Positions 32,628-44,746 are shown, counted from the first letter of the stretch. The stretch: DNA of 64,000 bases from Loripinus fragilis (GCA_964019695.1 OZ026515.1:71621644-71685643); one strand, 5' to 3'. Numbers and translations are program-made. The notes: generated from the letters alone by a model not told the origin.

Positions 32628-32912
32628 TCACAAGTTTGAATGGAAGAAGGTCTGTGTCTGTATCCCCAGGCTGCTGGTAGTTTGTAGTGGTATTATTGAA
32701 CTTTGACACCCTGTGTCAGCCACCATAGACACAGTGATTGGTCTGAGTTTGGATGTGTCCTTCATTTGGTGTCCAAATAACGCATGTTCATCAGGCATTG
32801 ATGTCAAGCGCACAAGTACCATGGGGTGAGGTTTTGACGGTCCAGCCACCCACTGTCCATCAAATATGTAATGTTCGATGGAGCACACACTATCTGGAAT
32901 ACTGGATGTCAT
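32628..32912 (-). pseudogene. Retropepsin-like protease region
   Basis: The frame contains SMVADTGCQSSIIPL, the D-T-G triad of an aspartic protease, preceded by a long lead. The family's usual flap glycine region is not clear because the frame is lost soon after (stop at 32628), with the next coding piece in another frame. It is in the same frame as the Gag C-terminal part but separated by a stop. Confidence 0.8.
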
Positions 32913-32915
32913 GGT

Positions 32916-33560
32916 TTAACTGCCTGGTCGGCTTTGGTCTGTTACAACACGCAGTTGGTCAAAGAGGTAACCTGCACTGTCCTGTTCAGGGTCCTTGGTT
33001 GAGCTCTTGGACACACTAGCATTGGATGGGTTCTTGTGAGACATACCTTTGACATAAGCTCTGGCTGAAGAGTCATGGTGGCCCCACTCACCACAAGTGG
33101 TGCACTTGCTGCAGTTCTTTGTGAAATGTCCTTTCATTGTACATTTACTACATGTGAATGTCCAAGCTTCACAGTATCTGGCCCGAGCTTTGCAATCATT
33201 CTTTTGTCCATGAGCAGAACCACCACATGCCCAGCATCTACTTCCTGGGGCTAGAGACTGTTTTGAATTTGTACCCGTAGCACACTTGGCACCAACTGTA
33301 TCGCCAACTGCAGTTTTAGTGGCTTCGCCTTGTTCTTTCTGGGCAATAAAAGACACGGTTTCCTCCAGTGTTCTGTCTGTCTTTGGGTCACCCAGTAAAT
33401 CGGACATGATCTCTGGATCAGCAATTCCCCAAACAAGATTGTCCTTAATGATTTCATCACTGTAGTCAAATACATGATTGCAACCAGGTTCCTTACATGT
33501 AGACTTATACTGACAGAGTGAATACCCTGGCCTCTTAAATTTGCCAAATAAGCGGAACAC
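32916..33560 (-). pseudogene. Gag C-terminal part with CCHC zinc knuckles
   Basis: A 214-codon frame. DEIIKDNLVWGIADPEIMSD and DRTLEETVSFIAQKEQG are capsid-like. They are followed by CWACGGSAHGQKNDC, a knuckle with an altered spacing, and CSKCTMKGHFTKNC, a clean C-X2-C-X4-H-X4-C knuckle. Another Cys pair follows (CTTCGEWGHH). Knuckles bind the element's RNA during packaging. Confidence 0.9.
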
Positions 33561-34004
33561 CTGTCTCAGGAGACCGAGTCATCTTATTGAGTTTTATGGG
33601 GTGAGCCAATATGCTCTCGTCCTTAACAACCAGTCTCTTGATAGCAGCTAGGAGATCTGCCTCTGCCATGGTAGCCACATCCTGTCGAAGATCAGGCATT
33701 ATGTCTGTACGTAGATCTGTGTTGCAACAGTAGAACAGGGCAGTAGGTAGAACATTTTCAGTTATCGCCATCCCAATCTTATACATGTCCCACTGTCGGG
33801 TGAATGCTGACCACTAGTCTGGATCACATCCTGCTGAAATGGTAGGCGGGTCCAACTTTAGTTTTTGCGGTGCTGCAGGGGCTGGTGTTGAGTGGACAGT
33901 TCTGTCATGGATCTGTAGAGCTGCTGTCTAGCCGGCTGCAAATGCTGCATCTAGGTCCTGAGACTGCCAATTGCATCCTTCTATCGGGCACTGTAACCGT
34001 GGCA
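33535..34004 (-). pseudogene. Gag N-terminal part with C2H2-like finger and stop codons
   Basis: The reading starts at ATG 34004-34002 with MPRLQCPIEGCNWQ and later reaches a His-x4-His pair, giving a C-x4-C...H-x4-H arrangement. In-frame TAG stops occur near 33930 and 33818. The frame continues as DMYKIGMAITENVLPTALFY and LRQDVATMAEADLLAAIKRL (33786-33535) and then shifts to the next Gag piece. Confidence 0.75.
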
Positions 34005-34043
34005 TGTTGTGTAACTGATCTTGTTTTCACTCAGTAGCAGTCA

Positions 34044-34153
34044 TAAATGAACATGTACACTATCCTTGATTCTGTAAGTCTTTATTCACAAAGGATGACT
34101 GCTACCTGAAAGGTACAGACAACTAGATTAATGATACACATAATGAGTAGTTA
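34044..34153 (-). repeat. 5' LTR of the gypsy-type element (shortened to 110 bp)
   Basis: Its ends match the 3' LTR, but the middle 144 bp is missing between the AAAGGATGA words. Promoter function is probably lost. The sequence just inside (on minus, TGACTGCTACTGAG) is where a primer binding site should lie; it does not start with TGG, so the primer tRNA was not identified. Confidence 0.8.
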
Positions 34154-34159
34154 ACCAGG

Positions 34160-34560
34160 GCTAAAAATAGAAATACCTTATAACGACCTCCTGAACAGCT
34201 GGCCCAAATTCAGTATAATTTAGCACAAATGTTCCTCATAAGTCCCTCTACCAAAATTGCCTAACAGAACAAGATGGCCACCAGAGCTAAAAAAAGTAAG
34301 AAAATCTTGAACAACATCTGAACTGCTGGCAGAAAATCCATAATAATCAAATTAGCAAAAAAAGTTCCTTATAAATGCCCACTACCTCCCCTTGAACTGC
34401 TGGTCCAAATGCAAAATAATTTCACACAAATCTTCATCCTAAGCCCCTCTCCAAAATTGCCCAAACTGTTACACTCTACTGAACAAAGTGGCCACCAGAG
34501 CTAAAAGAAAACATTTTAAACTAGTTCTCCTCCTGAATGCTTGCCCAACTCAGGAAGAGT
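34160..34560. repeat. Tandem repeat D (GGCCACCAGAGCTAAA units), copy set 1
   Basis: About three units of ~115 bp with GGCCACCAGAGCTAAA, CTGAACTGCTGGTCCAAAT, AATAATTTCACACAAAT and CTACCAAAATTGCCC-like words. Further sets lie in the PGC-1 intron at 56545-56965 and 57630-58300. Non-coding. Confidence 0.75.
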
Positions 34561-35320
34561 GTAAAATCAGTCGGGGTTTGGTTCAATAATTTTGCACCAT
34601 CTTGTACACCAACCTGTACATTATTGTGGAGGTGAATTTCATGATTAACCCAGTTTTTCACAATAATTTCTTAGCATCAGATGTAAATGTGATTTTTTGT
34701 TTGCAAAATAGATACAGATTTGAAAAGAGTAATTTAATTGTATTTTTATGTGCTTTCAAAAAAGGTGTCATAGAATGGAAATATTACATGTTTTCAATCA
34801 TTTTCTGTACCTAAATAGGGTGTGGCTTGGTGACAATTGTAACTTAAGGTATAATATACTAATAAAAAATATGTTCTTATCACAGCATGCCAACCAAACA
34901 AAATGTTTTTGTTTCTTGAATGTTTCTTGCATTTGGATTTAAAAGCTGTCCAGATTATTTCACTCATTCTGAGCCGTTACAATCATTGAGTTGGGTAAAA
35001 ACAGATAATTATGGAAAAACTGACCACTCACAAGAAGAACATGGCTTATTTCACATCGAGTGAGGCTCTAACTGGCCAATATATTGTGAAATATCTGTCG
35101 AAATGAAGTATTTTTTGGCATGTTGTCTACAGTCAATCATTCACAGTAAAATTCAAATTAATTGATGCAGTACCTGCCCTGCTATGGCAGTTTGTTGTTT
35201 GCTTGTGCATAAAAAAGTAAACAGGTTTTTCAGGACTTGAATAAACTATTAAATTCAAGATATTTGAAATACTTAACATGCTCAAACCAGGCTAGCTAGG
35301 ACCTGTCATACCATTATTTT
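34560..35320. other. Spacer, nothing recognised
   Basis: Two short frames (34602-34814 and 34748-34942) have no domain and biased composition. No repeat structure was recognised. Confidence 0.4.
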
Positions 35321-37245
35321 TATGTCTCCCCCTGGAAGGGTCAGGAGACATATGTTTTTCCCCTTGCGTCCGTCTGTCTTGCACAAAATCGTATCCGCTC
35401 TATAACTTGCAAACCGTTTAGAGATATTTCAACAAAACTTCATACACTTGTAAAGCACATTCAGACGACGTGTCATGCACAGGAGGAAGCAGACCTCTGC
35501 TTTGGATATTTTTGGAGTAGTTTCCCTTTGATCATTTGCGATACTATTTCGTGTCCGTTCAATAACTTGATAACGGTTAAAGATATGGCAACGGAACTTC
35601 ATACACTTGTAAAGCACATTCAGAGGACGTGTCATGCACAAGAAGCATAAGGCCAAAAAAAAAAATATGTGTGTTTACTATTCGATGAAAATTTGAAACA
35701 GGGTAGGTAGGTCGATTTTTTTTGATTTTTTTTTTCTTTTTTTTTTAATTTGAAATAGGGTAGGTAGGTCAGGTCGACTTTTTTTTTTTTTTTACTCAAT
35801 CTTTTTTTACTATTTATGTACCAAGGTTTGTAAAGAAAAAATGAAAAGTGACTGCAAATTACTTGGTTTGTTCTTTTTTATATGATCCAAGCTTGGACCA
35901 AAGAATATTGAGATTAGAAAAGACTGGAATTTATAAAACAAGAAAACATTCTCAAACTGAAAATCAAACTGATTGGCTGGTTCATTTATGACAAAGTCCA
36001 AAGGCAAAGCGCAGATTTTCCCCTTCATTACCTTCGACACTGAACAAAAGGCACATACCTTGCACTATTGTAAATAATAAAGCGTGAGTCAATGTAGTCA
36101 GTGATAAATGTGTTTAACTTTCTTTCTTCCGATAGTTCTAAACCTCTATTTGCAACAGAAGAGGGAAATAAACCCAAAGAAGAAAGACACCATCGCATGG
36201 ATAGTTGTCATTAAATATCTCGGTGACTTGTTGCTTCAAACAAGCTTTTCTGATCTTGGTGATCACATTTTTTGAAACAAAAAGCGACGAGAACGTCGCC
36301 ATCTTGGATTGACAAAATCCGAAGGTATCCGTAAAAGGTTTGATTACATACCGAATAGAATAGAATCAGCGAAAATACCAGTACTAAAATCCGGGACCGC
36401 TCGAGCAGGGTCGGACAACAGTCTCGTTTTTTTTATTTTTGGAGAAAAAAATGGTAGGGTCGGCAGCTATAAAACAGGGTCGGTCGGCAAACCGTAAACA
36501 CACCTATTTTTTTTTTTGGCCTAACTCTGTTTTGGATAATTTTGGAGTTATTTCCCTTTGATCATTTGCGATGCTATTTCATGTCCCCTTTATAAATTGA
36601 TAACCGTTAGAGTTATTTCAACAAAACTTCTTACATTTGTAAAGCACATTCAGACGACATGTCATGCACAAGAACCTTAACTCTTTGGTGTTTATTTTTC
36701 AAAGTATTCCCCCTTGTAACATTACTAAAATCAGTTTTTTATCTACTCTGTAAGTTGTACACTGTTAAAGTGATTTGGTTGAAACTTCATACACTTCTAG
36801 AGCACAAGGAGACAATGTGTCATGCACAAGAACCATAATTCTGCTTTGGATATTTTTGGAGTTATTTCCCTTTGATCATTTGTAATGCTTTTTTGTTTCC
36901 GCTCTATAACTTATTTACCATTTGAGGTATTACAACTAAACTTCATACATTTGTAAAGCACATCCAGACGACATGTCATGCACAAGAACCATAACTCTTG
37001 CATGTATATTTTCCCCTTTGCCTCTGTTTGTGGGTCTGTATGTCACAAAATAGTGTCCACTGTATATCTTGATGACACCATCAAAGACATTTCAACAAAA
37101 CTTCATACATTTGTATAGCACATTCAGACAATGTGTCATACATAAGAACCATAACTTTTGCATGTATATTTTTCAAATTATCTCTCTTGTGACATAACTT
37201 CATGCAATTTTGTGATTTTTTTTAGTCCTTAAAGGGGGAGACATC
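35321..37245. mobile_element. TIR element with tandem units (ends ATGTCTCCCCCT)
   Basis: ATGTCTCCCCCTGGAAGG at 35322 is inverted at the right as AAGGGGGAGACAT (37231-37244). Inside are about six degenerate units with CTCTATAACTTG, CAACAAAACTTCATACA, TTGTAAAGCACATTCAGACGA and GTGTCATGCACAAGAACC. A foreign block (35650-36530) rich in T-runs and GGTAGGTAGGTC interrupts the units. Same general design as 18787-20443. Confidence 0.75.
35650..36530. repeat. Insertion within the tandem-unit element, T-rich ends
   Basis: The unit series breaks off at GCACAAGAAGCATAAGGCC and resumes after TTTTTTTTTTGGCCTAACTC. The inserted DNA starts GGCCAAAAAAAAAA and ends TTTTTTTTTTGGCC, an inverted end pair. Inside it has inverted AGGGTAGGTAGGTCG and AGGGTCGG words (35700 and 36470), so the ends mirror each other for about 100 bp. 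No recognised ORF. Confidence 0.65.
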
Positions 37246-39130
37246 TGTTTTTTCTTTGAAAAAAATTCTAGTTATAAATTGATTCCAACCAATAATATAG
37301 GAAGCCTCTGTGTTATGAAGCCTCAGTGGAGCAGGGGTAAAACTGCTAGCCTTGTAAACTAGATGTCATGAGTCTCATGACCCCCTCCCCCCACCACCAA
37401 TGAGGCTTAAAAAAGCATGTGACCTTAGACTCAAAAGTCAAAAACCCAGGGCACCTCAGATTTTTAAAGCCATGTCCTTGGGAAAATAGAAGTAGAGCAA
37501 TTATGTTTGAACTTAAAAGACATTGTGTGGAGCATCATTTACCTGCATTTTACTGAACCACATTAAATTTTATAGAGGTAATATGAGGGTAAATGTGAAG
37601 TGAAATTTACTAAGTTATTTCTTATTTCAAGAGACTGGAGAAGCACAAGTTTATTTTCATTTACAACCAGAAAACTAAAATTAGTTAGTTTTTTAGCTAT
37701 TGTGATCCTATGGTGTCTGTCGTCAGTCCTTCAATCAGATGTCTGTCAACAATTTACTTTAAACAACATTAAACGCCTAAACCACTAGGTTGATTGTCAC
37801 CAAACTTCACAGGAATGATCCTTGGGTGGTCCCCTTTCAAAGTTCAAAGAATTCAACTCCAAGCAGAACTATGGTTGCCATAACCAAAAGGTACAGCTTT
37901 ATAAATCTTCTTGTCAAAAACTACTGGTCAGATTTCAAAATTATTGATACAAATGGTCATTGGGTGACACATTAAAGCGGCTTTGAAATGAGTCATTAAA
38001 TGCTTGACGTTTCGCTAATACATAAACTATTCAATCAGACGGTGATGGGGAAGCAAGCTTTTGTGAAAGCTTATGCTTGTTTTCAAACCACAGCGTCACC
38101 TAGACTCTTTGATTATGAATACAAAAATATAAGACTTCTTCCTTAACATAACTGTAAGTGGGCCGATGAAATATTAGATAGACATTTAATTGTTCAAAAT
38201 ATTATCCATTTTGGTCACTTGCTATACCAGCGCAACTTTTCTTTACAAACACGGGTAGATCCAAAAAAGAAACAGACAGTCAGTGTTGAAAAACGTGTGC
38301 CTAAGAGATAATCAACCCGGACCAAAATCGTCATTAATTTTTCTATTGCGGTATTAACAATGTCAAGGGAATTTCAATATATTAAGCCTACAGAAACGTT
38401 TTAGATATCAATCTTATTTGGTACTTATCACATCTTCAAGCAGAGAAGGCTCAGTCGAGTTTATGCCAATGCACAGCCTCGCCTGAGCTTTCGCTGCTTG
38501 CAGTAAACTAGAAAGAAAATCTAGAAATTAGGTATCTGTCGCAATTTAAAGCAACGAAGGCTCTGTCAAGTCTATGCCAATGCACATGCAGTCTCGCCTG
38601 TGATTTCGCTGCTTGCATCAGATGAGGAAAAATATGGAAAGGACGTGTAACAGTTTTGTATTACAAATGGCCCAGTTTTACAGTAAAAAATCGATTGTAA
38701 AGAAATCTCTCCAAAATATTTCCAAATGATACCTAAGAGTCTCTAGTTTAATGTCCACAATTCATTTTCTTCATTAAAATGTATTTTTATGATAAATTTT
38801 GGGGTAAAATGCATGCCCTATCAACCCCACTTAACACTTAGTCTATGGTAAAACCAAACACCCTCGTGTACTTCGTGACTCAATTACATACATGTCCACA
38901 TGCGGAACCAAATAAAAATATTTCTCATTTTATTGTGCATATAATATTACACCATAAAATGGTAACTCTGAGTCGGTTCCGCGTGTGGCAAATACCGTAA
39001 AAAGACTTTTTCTGCAAATTTTATCCTGAAATGTACTATTCAATTCATACTTATCAAAGCACTGAGAGTACTAAAATCACACTGGAGAGACGTAAGATTC
39101 CCATCCAAAAATATTATTTTCTTACAAACA
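37246..39130. other. Long spacer with a local duplication
   Basis: A tRNA-like fragment lies near 37318-37375. At 38437-38510 and 38557-38625 two related blocks share GCCAATGCACA and TCGCCTGAGCTTTCGCTGCT-like words, and a third relative is at 42195-42310. At 38310-38400 sequence with GACCAAAATCG and TGTCAAGGGAA is matched inverted at 44860-44935. No ORF of note. Confidence 0.5.
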
Positions 39131-39189
39131 GTCTTTGGATATATTGCGTTTGAAAAGCAAATACAACAACATTTCAGTAAATGTGAGTC

Positions 39190-39195
<6 letters not shown>

Positions 39196-39266
<71 letters not shown>

Positions 39267-39280
39267 AGGGAGGGAGGGAG
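39196..39280. repeat. (GA)n microsatellite with GGGA tail
   Basis: About 29 GA dinucleotides followed by GGGAGAGGGAGGGAGGGAGG. The translated Arg-Glu repeat in the 39135-39413 frame is a product of this microsatellite, not a protein. Confidence 0.95.
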
Positions 39281-39646
39281 CTCTTTGGTACAATCTGCTT
39301 TTAAAAAGACAGCTCACCGCCACTTTTGTTTTGGCATGGCCCATTGCTTTAAATTAAGATTGTCAAAAATGGCAAATTATGTGATCATTCTTTGGAGCAT
39401 GAGGAAAAAATAATCAATTATTGGTATTCTCAAATTACAGGGCAGACACTGTTTAATATGGCCATACTAGAGTAGTTAGGAATGGAAAGTATATAACATT
39501 AGATGGAGTTGTCCCCCACTCACTTTAAGGAGTTATGTGACGCTGGTGATCTTGGAATTAAGATCAATGCTACCAAATTCTAGTCATTCATTAAGGTCTT
39601 CCCAATGAATTATCTGTGTGCAAAAAGCTACTTCACAGCACAGATA

Positions 39647-39972
39647 TACCGGGCCACGTAGCGCAGTCTGTAATGTGTCTGGCTACAGATGCGTGTCTGA
39701 TTGCAGATCCAGGGGTCGCGAGTTCGATCCCGGCCCGGTACCATACTTTCGTGGAGATTGATCATGAAATAATTTCTACGGTCATTCTCCTCCCTTCCGC
39801 TGATTTATTCAAGAAGGGTTGTTGTCAGTTACAAGCGAAAGTATGTGCACAAATTACTGGTTAACCGCTTGCTCAAGCCTGCCCAGGAAAAAGTGTGGTT
39901 AAGTGAACTGACCGTCCCGCAATGACCATAGCTGTTGACATGGGACGTAAAGCAACAAAAACAAACAAACAA
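39647..39972 (+). mobile_element. SINE family 1, copy 3, 12-bp target duplication
   Basis: ACAGCACAGATA is at 39635-39646 and 39973-39984. The SINE is complete: head GGGCCACGTAGCGCAGTC, B box GAGTTCGATCCC, body TGTTGTCAGTTACAAGCG, tail AAAACAAACAAACAAAC. Confidence 0.92.
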
Positions 39973-39984
39973 ACAGCACAGATA

Positions 39985-42690
39985 CATGTATCGGAATCAT
40001 TTGATATGATTCCAAAATTTTGATAGAGCTGTGTCAGTTTAATGATAATATAATGAAAGTGAGGTTATTTGAACAAAAAGGAGCTGGTGTGATGTATACA
40101 AATGCACATTCTCAACATATATTGTAACTGACCCTCAAAGCTAACACCTATCTATATTTCTTGAAGTTTGTAACTTCTCATGTACATATATATGATGTGT
40201 ATAGGTGGCGCAGATATTGTCGCAAATAAACCAATGTAATTCTTTGATTTAGTTTTGTTCTTTTCAATTCATTGTTATTTATGCAAGAAAGCATGTACAA
40301 AAACAGCCAATGGCCTGAATGCGAAAGCCACAAGCATTTTATTCATAATGAGTGTAATGCGCTTTTTATGCTTTCATGTGCACAATTTCTGTGCTAAACT
40401 GTTCGTTTTCTCAATGAATATCGCTCTCGTAAAATGTTTGCTAAAATAATGCAGTATATATATACAACAACCACTAATCTGCAGATGGTAAATAGTCACT
40501 GGTACCAACAACCCATACATTTAATATTTAAGGATCGAAATACTCTATTTTAGATGTTCATTCACCTTTATCAAAACACAATATAGGTTGTTCAAACGGT
40601 TCCGAAATCCCTGCTTTGACAGAAGTTGTCACCCCTGAAATAGATGTCTGCACCACAAATACTTGAAACATGACTAAGTGTTTTAATGCTCTACGTCATT
40701 GCTCTACGTTACAGTGAACCATATTTCAGTCATGACGTTTCCTAGGTTGAATTTTCGGGCTTCACTTACTTTACATGAGACCCAAAGTATTCATGGTCTC
40801 ATGAACAGACAAAAAATCGAATTTATTACTTATATTTATATTTTATATTGTCTGTCAAGTGTCAATTTTCAACTTTCATATAACTTGGCTGGTTTTCTGG
40901 ATATTTTAAATTATACTAGACATAAGGGAGGGTTGGGAACAGCCAAAACGCCAAATTCCCGCGTTTAACGTCATGACGATACGCTCTCGACGTCAGACAA
41001 ACGCCAGTAAACAAACAACGTTATTGGATGGCGTTGACTTTGGTCCGCCCAAACAGCGTGTGTGTTGGCGTGGCTTAAATGGATCCTTTCATGAAGCTAT
41101 GAACAACATCTCAAATGTAAAGGTTCATTTAAAGACTCGCAGTGGAAATGTAAATATTACGCAATAAACATGAAGGGTCTTGCACAATGACACAAAACAT
41201 ATGTTTATTCGGGATTGTGAACTGCGATCCTTTAGTCACACATAAGATAATAGGTAAGTAAAATAGACCACAGAGCTATCACGACTGTTGGATATCTGAG
41301 CTGGGACATGCGTAAAATATGGAGCAGATATGCATTTTGTACATGTAACCTATGACCGCCTGCTTTGACATGGCCTTAAAGTATACTTTTATTCTGCATG
41401 TTTATCCACAAAGTGCAGTTTTGTGAATTAATCTTATAATCGAATCAGACCTTTGGAAGATACGTCACAGACACAAAAGTGTGACATACAGACGGACTGA
41501 CAGATAACAGACAGATAAACAACACTCATGTGTATATATTAATAATTGTGGCTGTGAGCAAAAAAGTGTTCAAAGCTCCCATTATCATTTCGGTAGCTTT
41601 GTAACTATTTATATTCATGCTTCATACCAATCCAGCAAAGCAAAAAAAAAGGTTGCGCATGTAATGCCGCGTTTAACATGTTACATGCACTATTGTGTAC
41701 ATGTCGTACTGATTATATTGATATGAATAAACCGGAATAGGCTTGTTTGAGCTATTGATTAACTGGAAAAGGTGATAAAACACTAAATGTTCAATATGTA
41801 TTTCACCTATAAACAACATATCATCAAGGTAATCGTAAACACAGTATTTACCCAAGTTTTAGCATATTTTTTATTTATTGATGGTAGTGTTAGCTCAAAT
41901 TACGACATAGACATGACGAGTATAAACACACGCATGCTTGGTATTATGTTTGAGGTCAGGTTGCTTGTTGCATCTTTAAAGATATCCACATTCATGAACA
42001 AACCTGTTTATACACACTAGTGAGAAACTTTAATTCATGTGACTGCATATGCCGTCGTTAATTCAAAAACATGCTCGTGTGAAAGGGCAAAGATCAAACC
42101 ACCATATATTTAAACTTCATCCAAATTCATCGTGGGCCAAAAAACGGCCAAATCGTTACACGTCCTTTGCTATTTTTCGAATTGTAAAGCTAAGTCGAAT
42201 TTACGAAAAATGCACAGACTCGCCTGAGCCTTCGCTGATCGCTGAAATGAGAAATGATATAGAAATTCGCTATATCTCGATTTTTGAAGCTCAGTCGAGT
42301 TTGCAACAAGAGTAAGCGTCTCAGTGGTGAGATGCTGCAGTATCAGGGTTTTTATACCCATCATGTTTTTTTTGTTTGTTTTTTTTTGGAATAAGTGAAA
42401 TATGCCAACGTGAATTGTTCGCATATCATTTTGCATGTTAATTTGGCCGCCAAAGATAACTTGATTGTCCATTGTTTCTATGATGCATCAGAATAATGTG
42501 AGCTCCTATCATATTTAAATCTTGTTAGCTAATTAATTAATCATATACAATTATGGGCGTGATTAGTAAAATTCCCTAACAGTCTCGTTAAAGGGGGGTT
42601 ATCAAGTCATTGACAAACTCAACCGCTATAACGTAGAATTCAAAGTAGGCCAATTCAAATTTACTTTTTTATTTTTCATACTCTTTGCGA
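39985..42690. other. Long gene-poor stretch
   Basis: The frames at 40255, 40699, 40973, 41673, 41787, 42049 and 42170 are all below 105 codons, with no domain that I recognise. The 40973-41167 frame lies in a somewhat GC-richer patch. A relative of the 38.4-kb duplication is at 42195-42310. I would not call a gene here. Confidence 0.45.
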
Positions 42691-43457
42691 GCTTTATATA
42701 CTGAGGGACTTTAAAAACGCACCATTTTACATTCTCTGTCTCTTCCACATGATTGATTTGAGGACGTTTTCTCTATCATTTTTTATCCTCTCGCAAAATG
42801 GACTATGATTTGCCATGATTTCGATTTGCTCATGCTGTTCATTCTGACATAATAACGACGTAAGTGTTTTTCAACCTCTGTCGTCTGACAAATGTGAATT
42901 TAATTCAATTTGAAAACAAACACTTTCAGGTGGTTGCCAGATGTCTTATCTAATGGAAAATAACACAAAAGTTTTCAGTAAAAATCGTTTTATTACACTC
43001 CCACTCGCAGCGTTTCTTTGGTAATGTCAGTCTTATATTTTCAAACATCAATAACAGACGGGTGAAGACCGCGTATGTCGCAATACTTTTGTCTTTTATG
43101 CAATACAACTGATTGAGGAGTATCTGTTGGCAACATTTTTTTTATTATTCCTGATCCTTATGATATAAACGGCCAATTACGTCAAAAATCAATGACGTCA
43201 TATAGACGTAATGAACGTTGTCACAGGCCTAAAACTTCATGATTTGATTTTGTCTTTCCTTTTGCTTTTAACAACAAACATCAGTTCTAAAACCTTTTTT
43301 CGTTCATAATGGAAGGTATGGGTACTCTGTGACATTTTGAATTTGAGTTGTCTCAGAATTATCGCGACGTCACGGCAGTCATAAGCCACAGCGTTTCATT
43401 TTCTTATTGAATGCAAGCTGAGTGACAGAACTTGTCAGTTTTATTTTTCACATAATG

Positions 43458-44746
43458 CAGGGCTTCCATTAACTTTCAAATCCAGGAAGTCCAGACTTCC
43501 TACCCTTGAAATTTGGAAGTCCCATTGAATTTTTTTGGAAGTCCCACTTTTTTCTGTGATACCATCGCGGTTTGGTGGATTGTCAAACTTGCTTTGAAAA
43601 ATAAGATAAATATTTCAGAGATCTTTCTTTGTTCCTTACAAGATAGGTAGGGTAGGGTAGGGTAGGGTAGGGTAGGGTTAGGCTTGGTAGGGTAGGGTTA
43701 GGTAGGGTAGGGTTGGGTTGGGTAGGGTAGAGAATGGTCGGGTAGAGGTAGGGTAGATAGATAGATTTGTTTGGGAGGGTGTTTGTGTAGCAATTTTTAT
43801 TTTAAAAGCTTGTACTTATTTGTATAACAATTATTTTTTATAAGCTTGTACTTAAACAGAATGAGATCATTCTTTGTTCCTTACAATGCATAGATAGGTA
43901 GAGTAGGGTAGGGTATGGTAGGGTTAGGTAGGGTAGGGTTAGGTAGGGTAGGGTCGGGTTAGGTAAGGTAGGGAAGGGAAGGGTAGGGTAGGATAGATAG
44001 ATAGATTTGTTTGGGAGAGTGTTTGTGTAGCAATTTTTGTTTTAAAAGCTTGTACTTATTTTGTGTACCAATTATTTTTTATAAGCTTGTACTTGTTCAT
44101 CGTAAAAATTGCAACAAAACAACATTGGTTTTTAATATGTTGTATGTTCGTTGGTTAAGTGCTTGTGTAGAAGGAGCGTTCAAGTACTAAATTATCGCAT
44201 GCACAGGATCTACACAATTAATTACGACGCAGACGTGTAGAGTTTATAAAAGTTATTTCACAAGCGTGCAAAGTGTCACGTCGGCACTTCAAACAAAACG
44301 GATAGTGATTGGGCTGTTGGCCGTTTCGCTTTATTGCTCAGGGACTGGACGTCCGTCTCGCGGGAATGGTGTCTAAGGCCGTTGTCAAAATGTGTCGATG
44401 TAAAATTTCACACCTGTTGGATGACACGCTTATATAATTACGCTTCCGACTGAAGCCTACACGTGACACTGGCTGTCAATAAAACTCTCGAAATCAGTCA
44501 AGTGGGCCGTCCTAGCGTGGTCAATAAACAAAACAAATGAGTTTCCAATACGAAGGCGGGACATAAATCATGTAATCTGGTAAATGTGGGCGGGTTTTTT
44601 CTGCAGACAGGACGTCTCGATATCCATTTTCGGCCGTACTAAGGAATTTTCAGAAGTCCACGGTATGTCTTTGATGTGTAATTTCGGCGTACGCAGCCGA
44701 TTTTTGGACCTAATATACGGCGTACGTCCGCCTAACGGAAGCCCTG
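43458..44746. mobile_element. Complete 1.29-kb hAT-like non-autonomous element, 7-bp duplication CATAATG
   Basis: CAGGGCTTCCATTA at 43458 and its inverse TAACGGAAGCCCTG (to 44746) form the ends. CATAATG flanks both sides (43451-43457 and 44747-44753). The right 600 bp match the split copy at 21377-25627 in inverse. Inside, two direct blocks (43625-43870 and 43875-44100) each have a TAGGG-type array followed by AGATAGATAGATTTGTTTGG and AAGCTTGTACTT. No transposase. Confidence 0.85.
43645..43760. repeat. GGGTA/GGGTTA-type minisatellite, first of two
   Basis: Many TAGGG units with some TTAGG variants (GTAGGGTTAGG). A second array lies at 43895-43995. The variation between units and position inside a transposon argue against telomere origin. 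It is absent from the split copy near 25.6 kb, so it expanded or was gained in this copy only. Confidence 0.85.

Larger units (their letters stand above)
29297..34153 (-). mobile_element. Ty3/gypsy-type LTR retrotransposon, defective, 4.86 kb
   Basis: ACCAG flanks the element (29292-29296 and 34154-34158). The LTRs share TAAATGAACATGTACACT at their plus-strand left ends and TAGTTA at their right ends. Between them, on the minus strand, are Gag, protease, RT, RNase H and a stub of integrase, each in a different or broken frame. A polypurine tract (GGGGGAAGGAGA) abuts the 3' LTR. The integrase core is deleted, RT carries a 470-bp insertion, and Gag has stop codons, so it cannot move on its own. 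Confidence 0.9.

Noticed and set aside
39135..39413. 92-codon frame with a long Arg-Glu repeat
   Set aside because: The repeat is simply the translated (GA)n microsatellite at 39196-39254; the flanks show no domain.
40973..41167. Short GC-richer frame that might be a small host gene
   Set aside because: Only 64 codons, no domain, no splice partner recognised.
42049..42472. Overlapping frames of 88 and 100 codons on opposite strands
   Set aside because: They overlap each other, have no recognisable domain, and include a local dispersed repeat (TCGCCTGAGCCTTCGCTG).
43645..43760. Interstitial telomere repeat
   Set aside because: The usual animal telomere unit is TTAGGG; here units are mainly GGGTA with irregular variants, and they sit inside a transposon copy.
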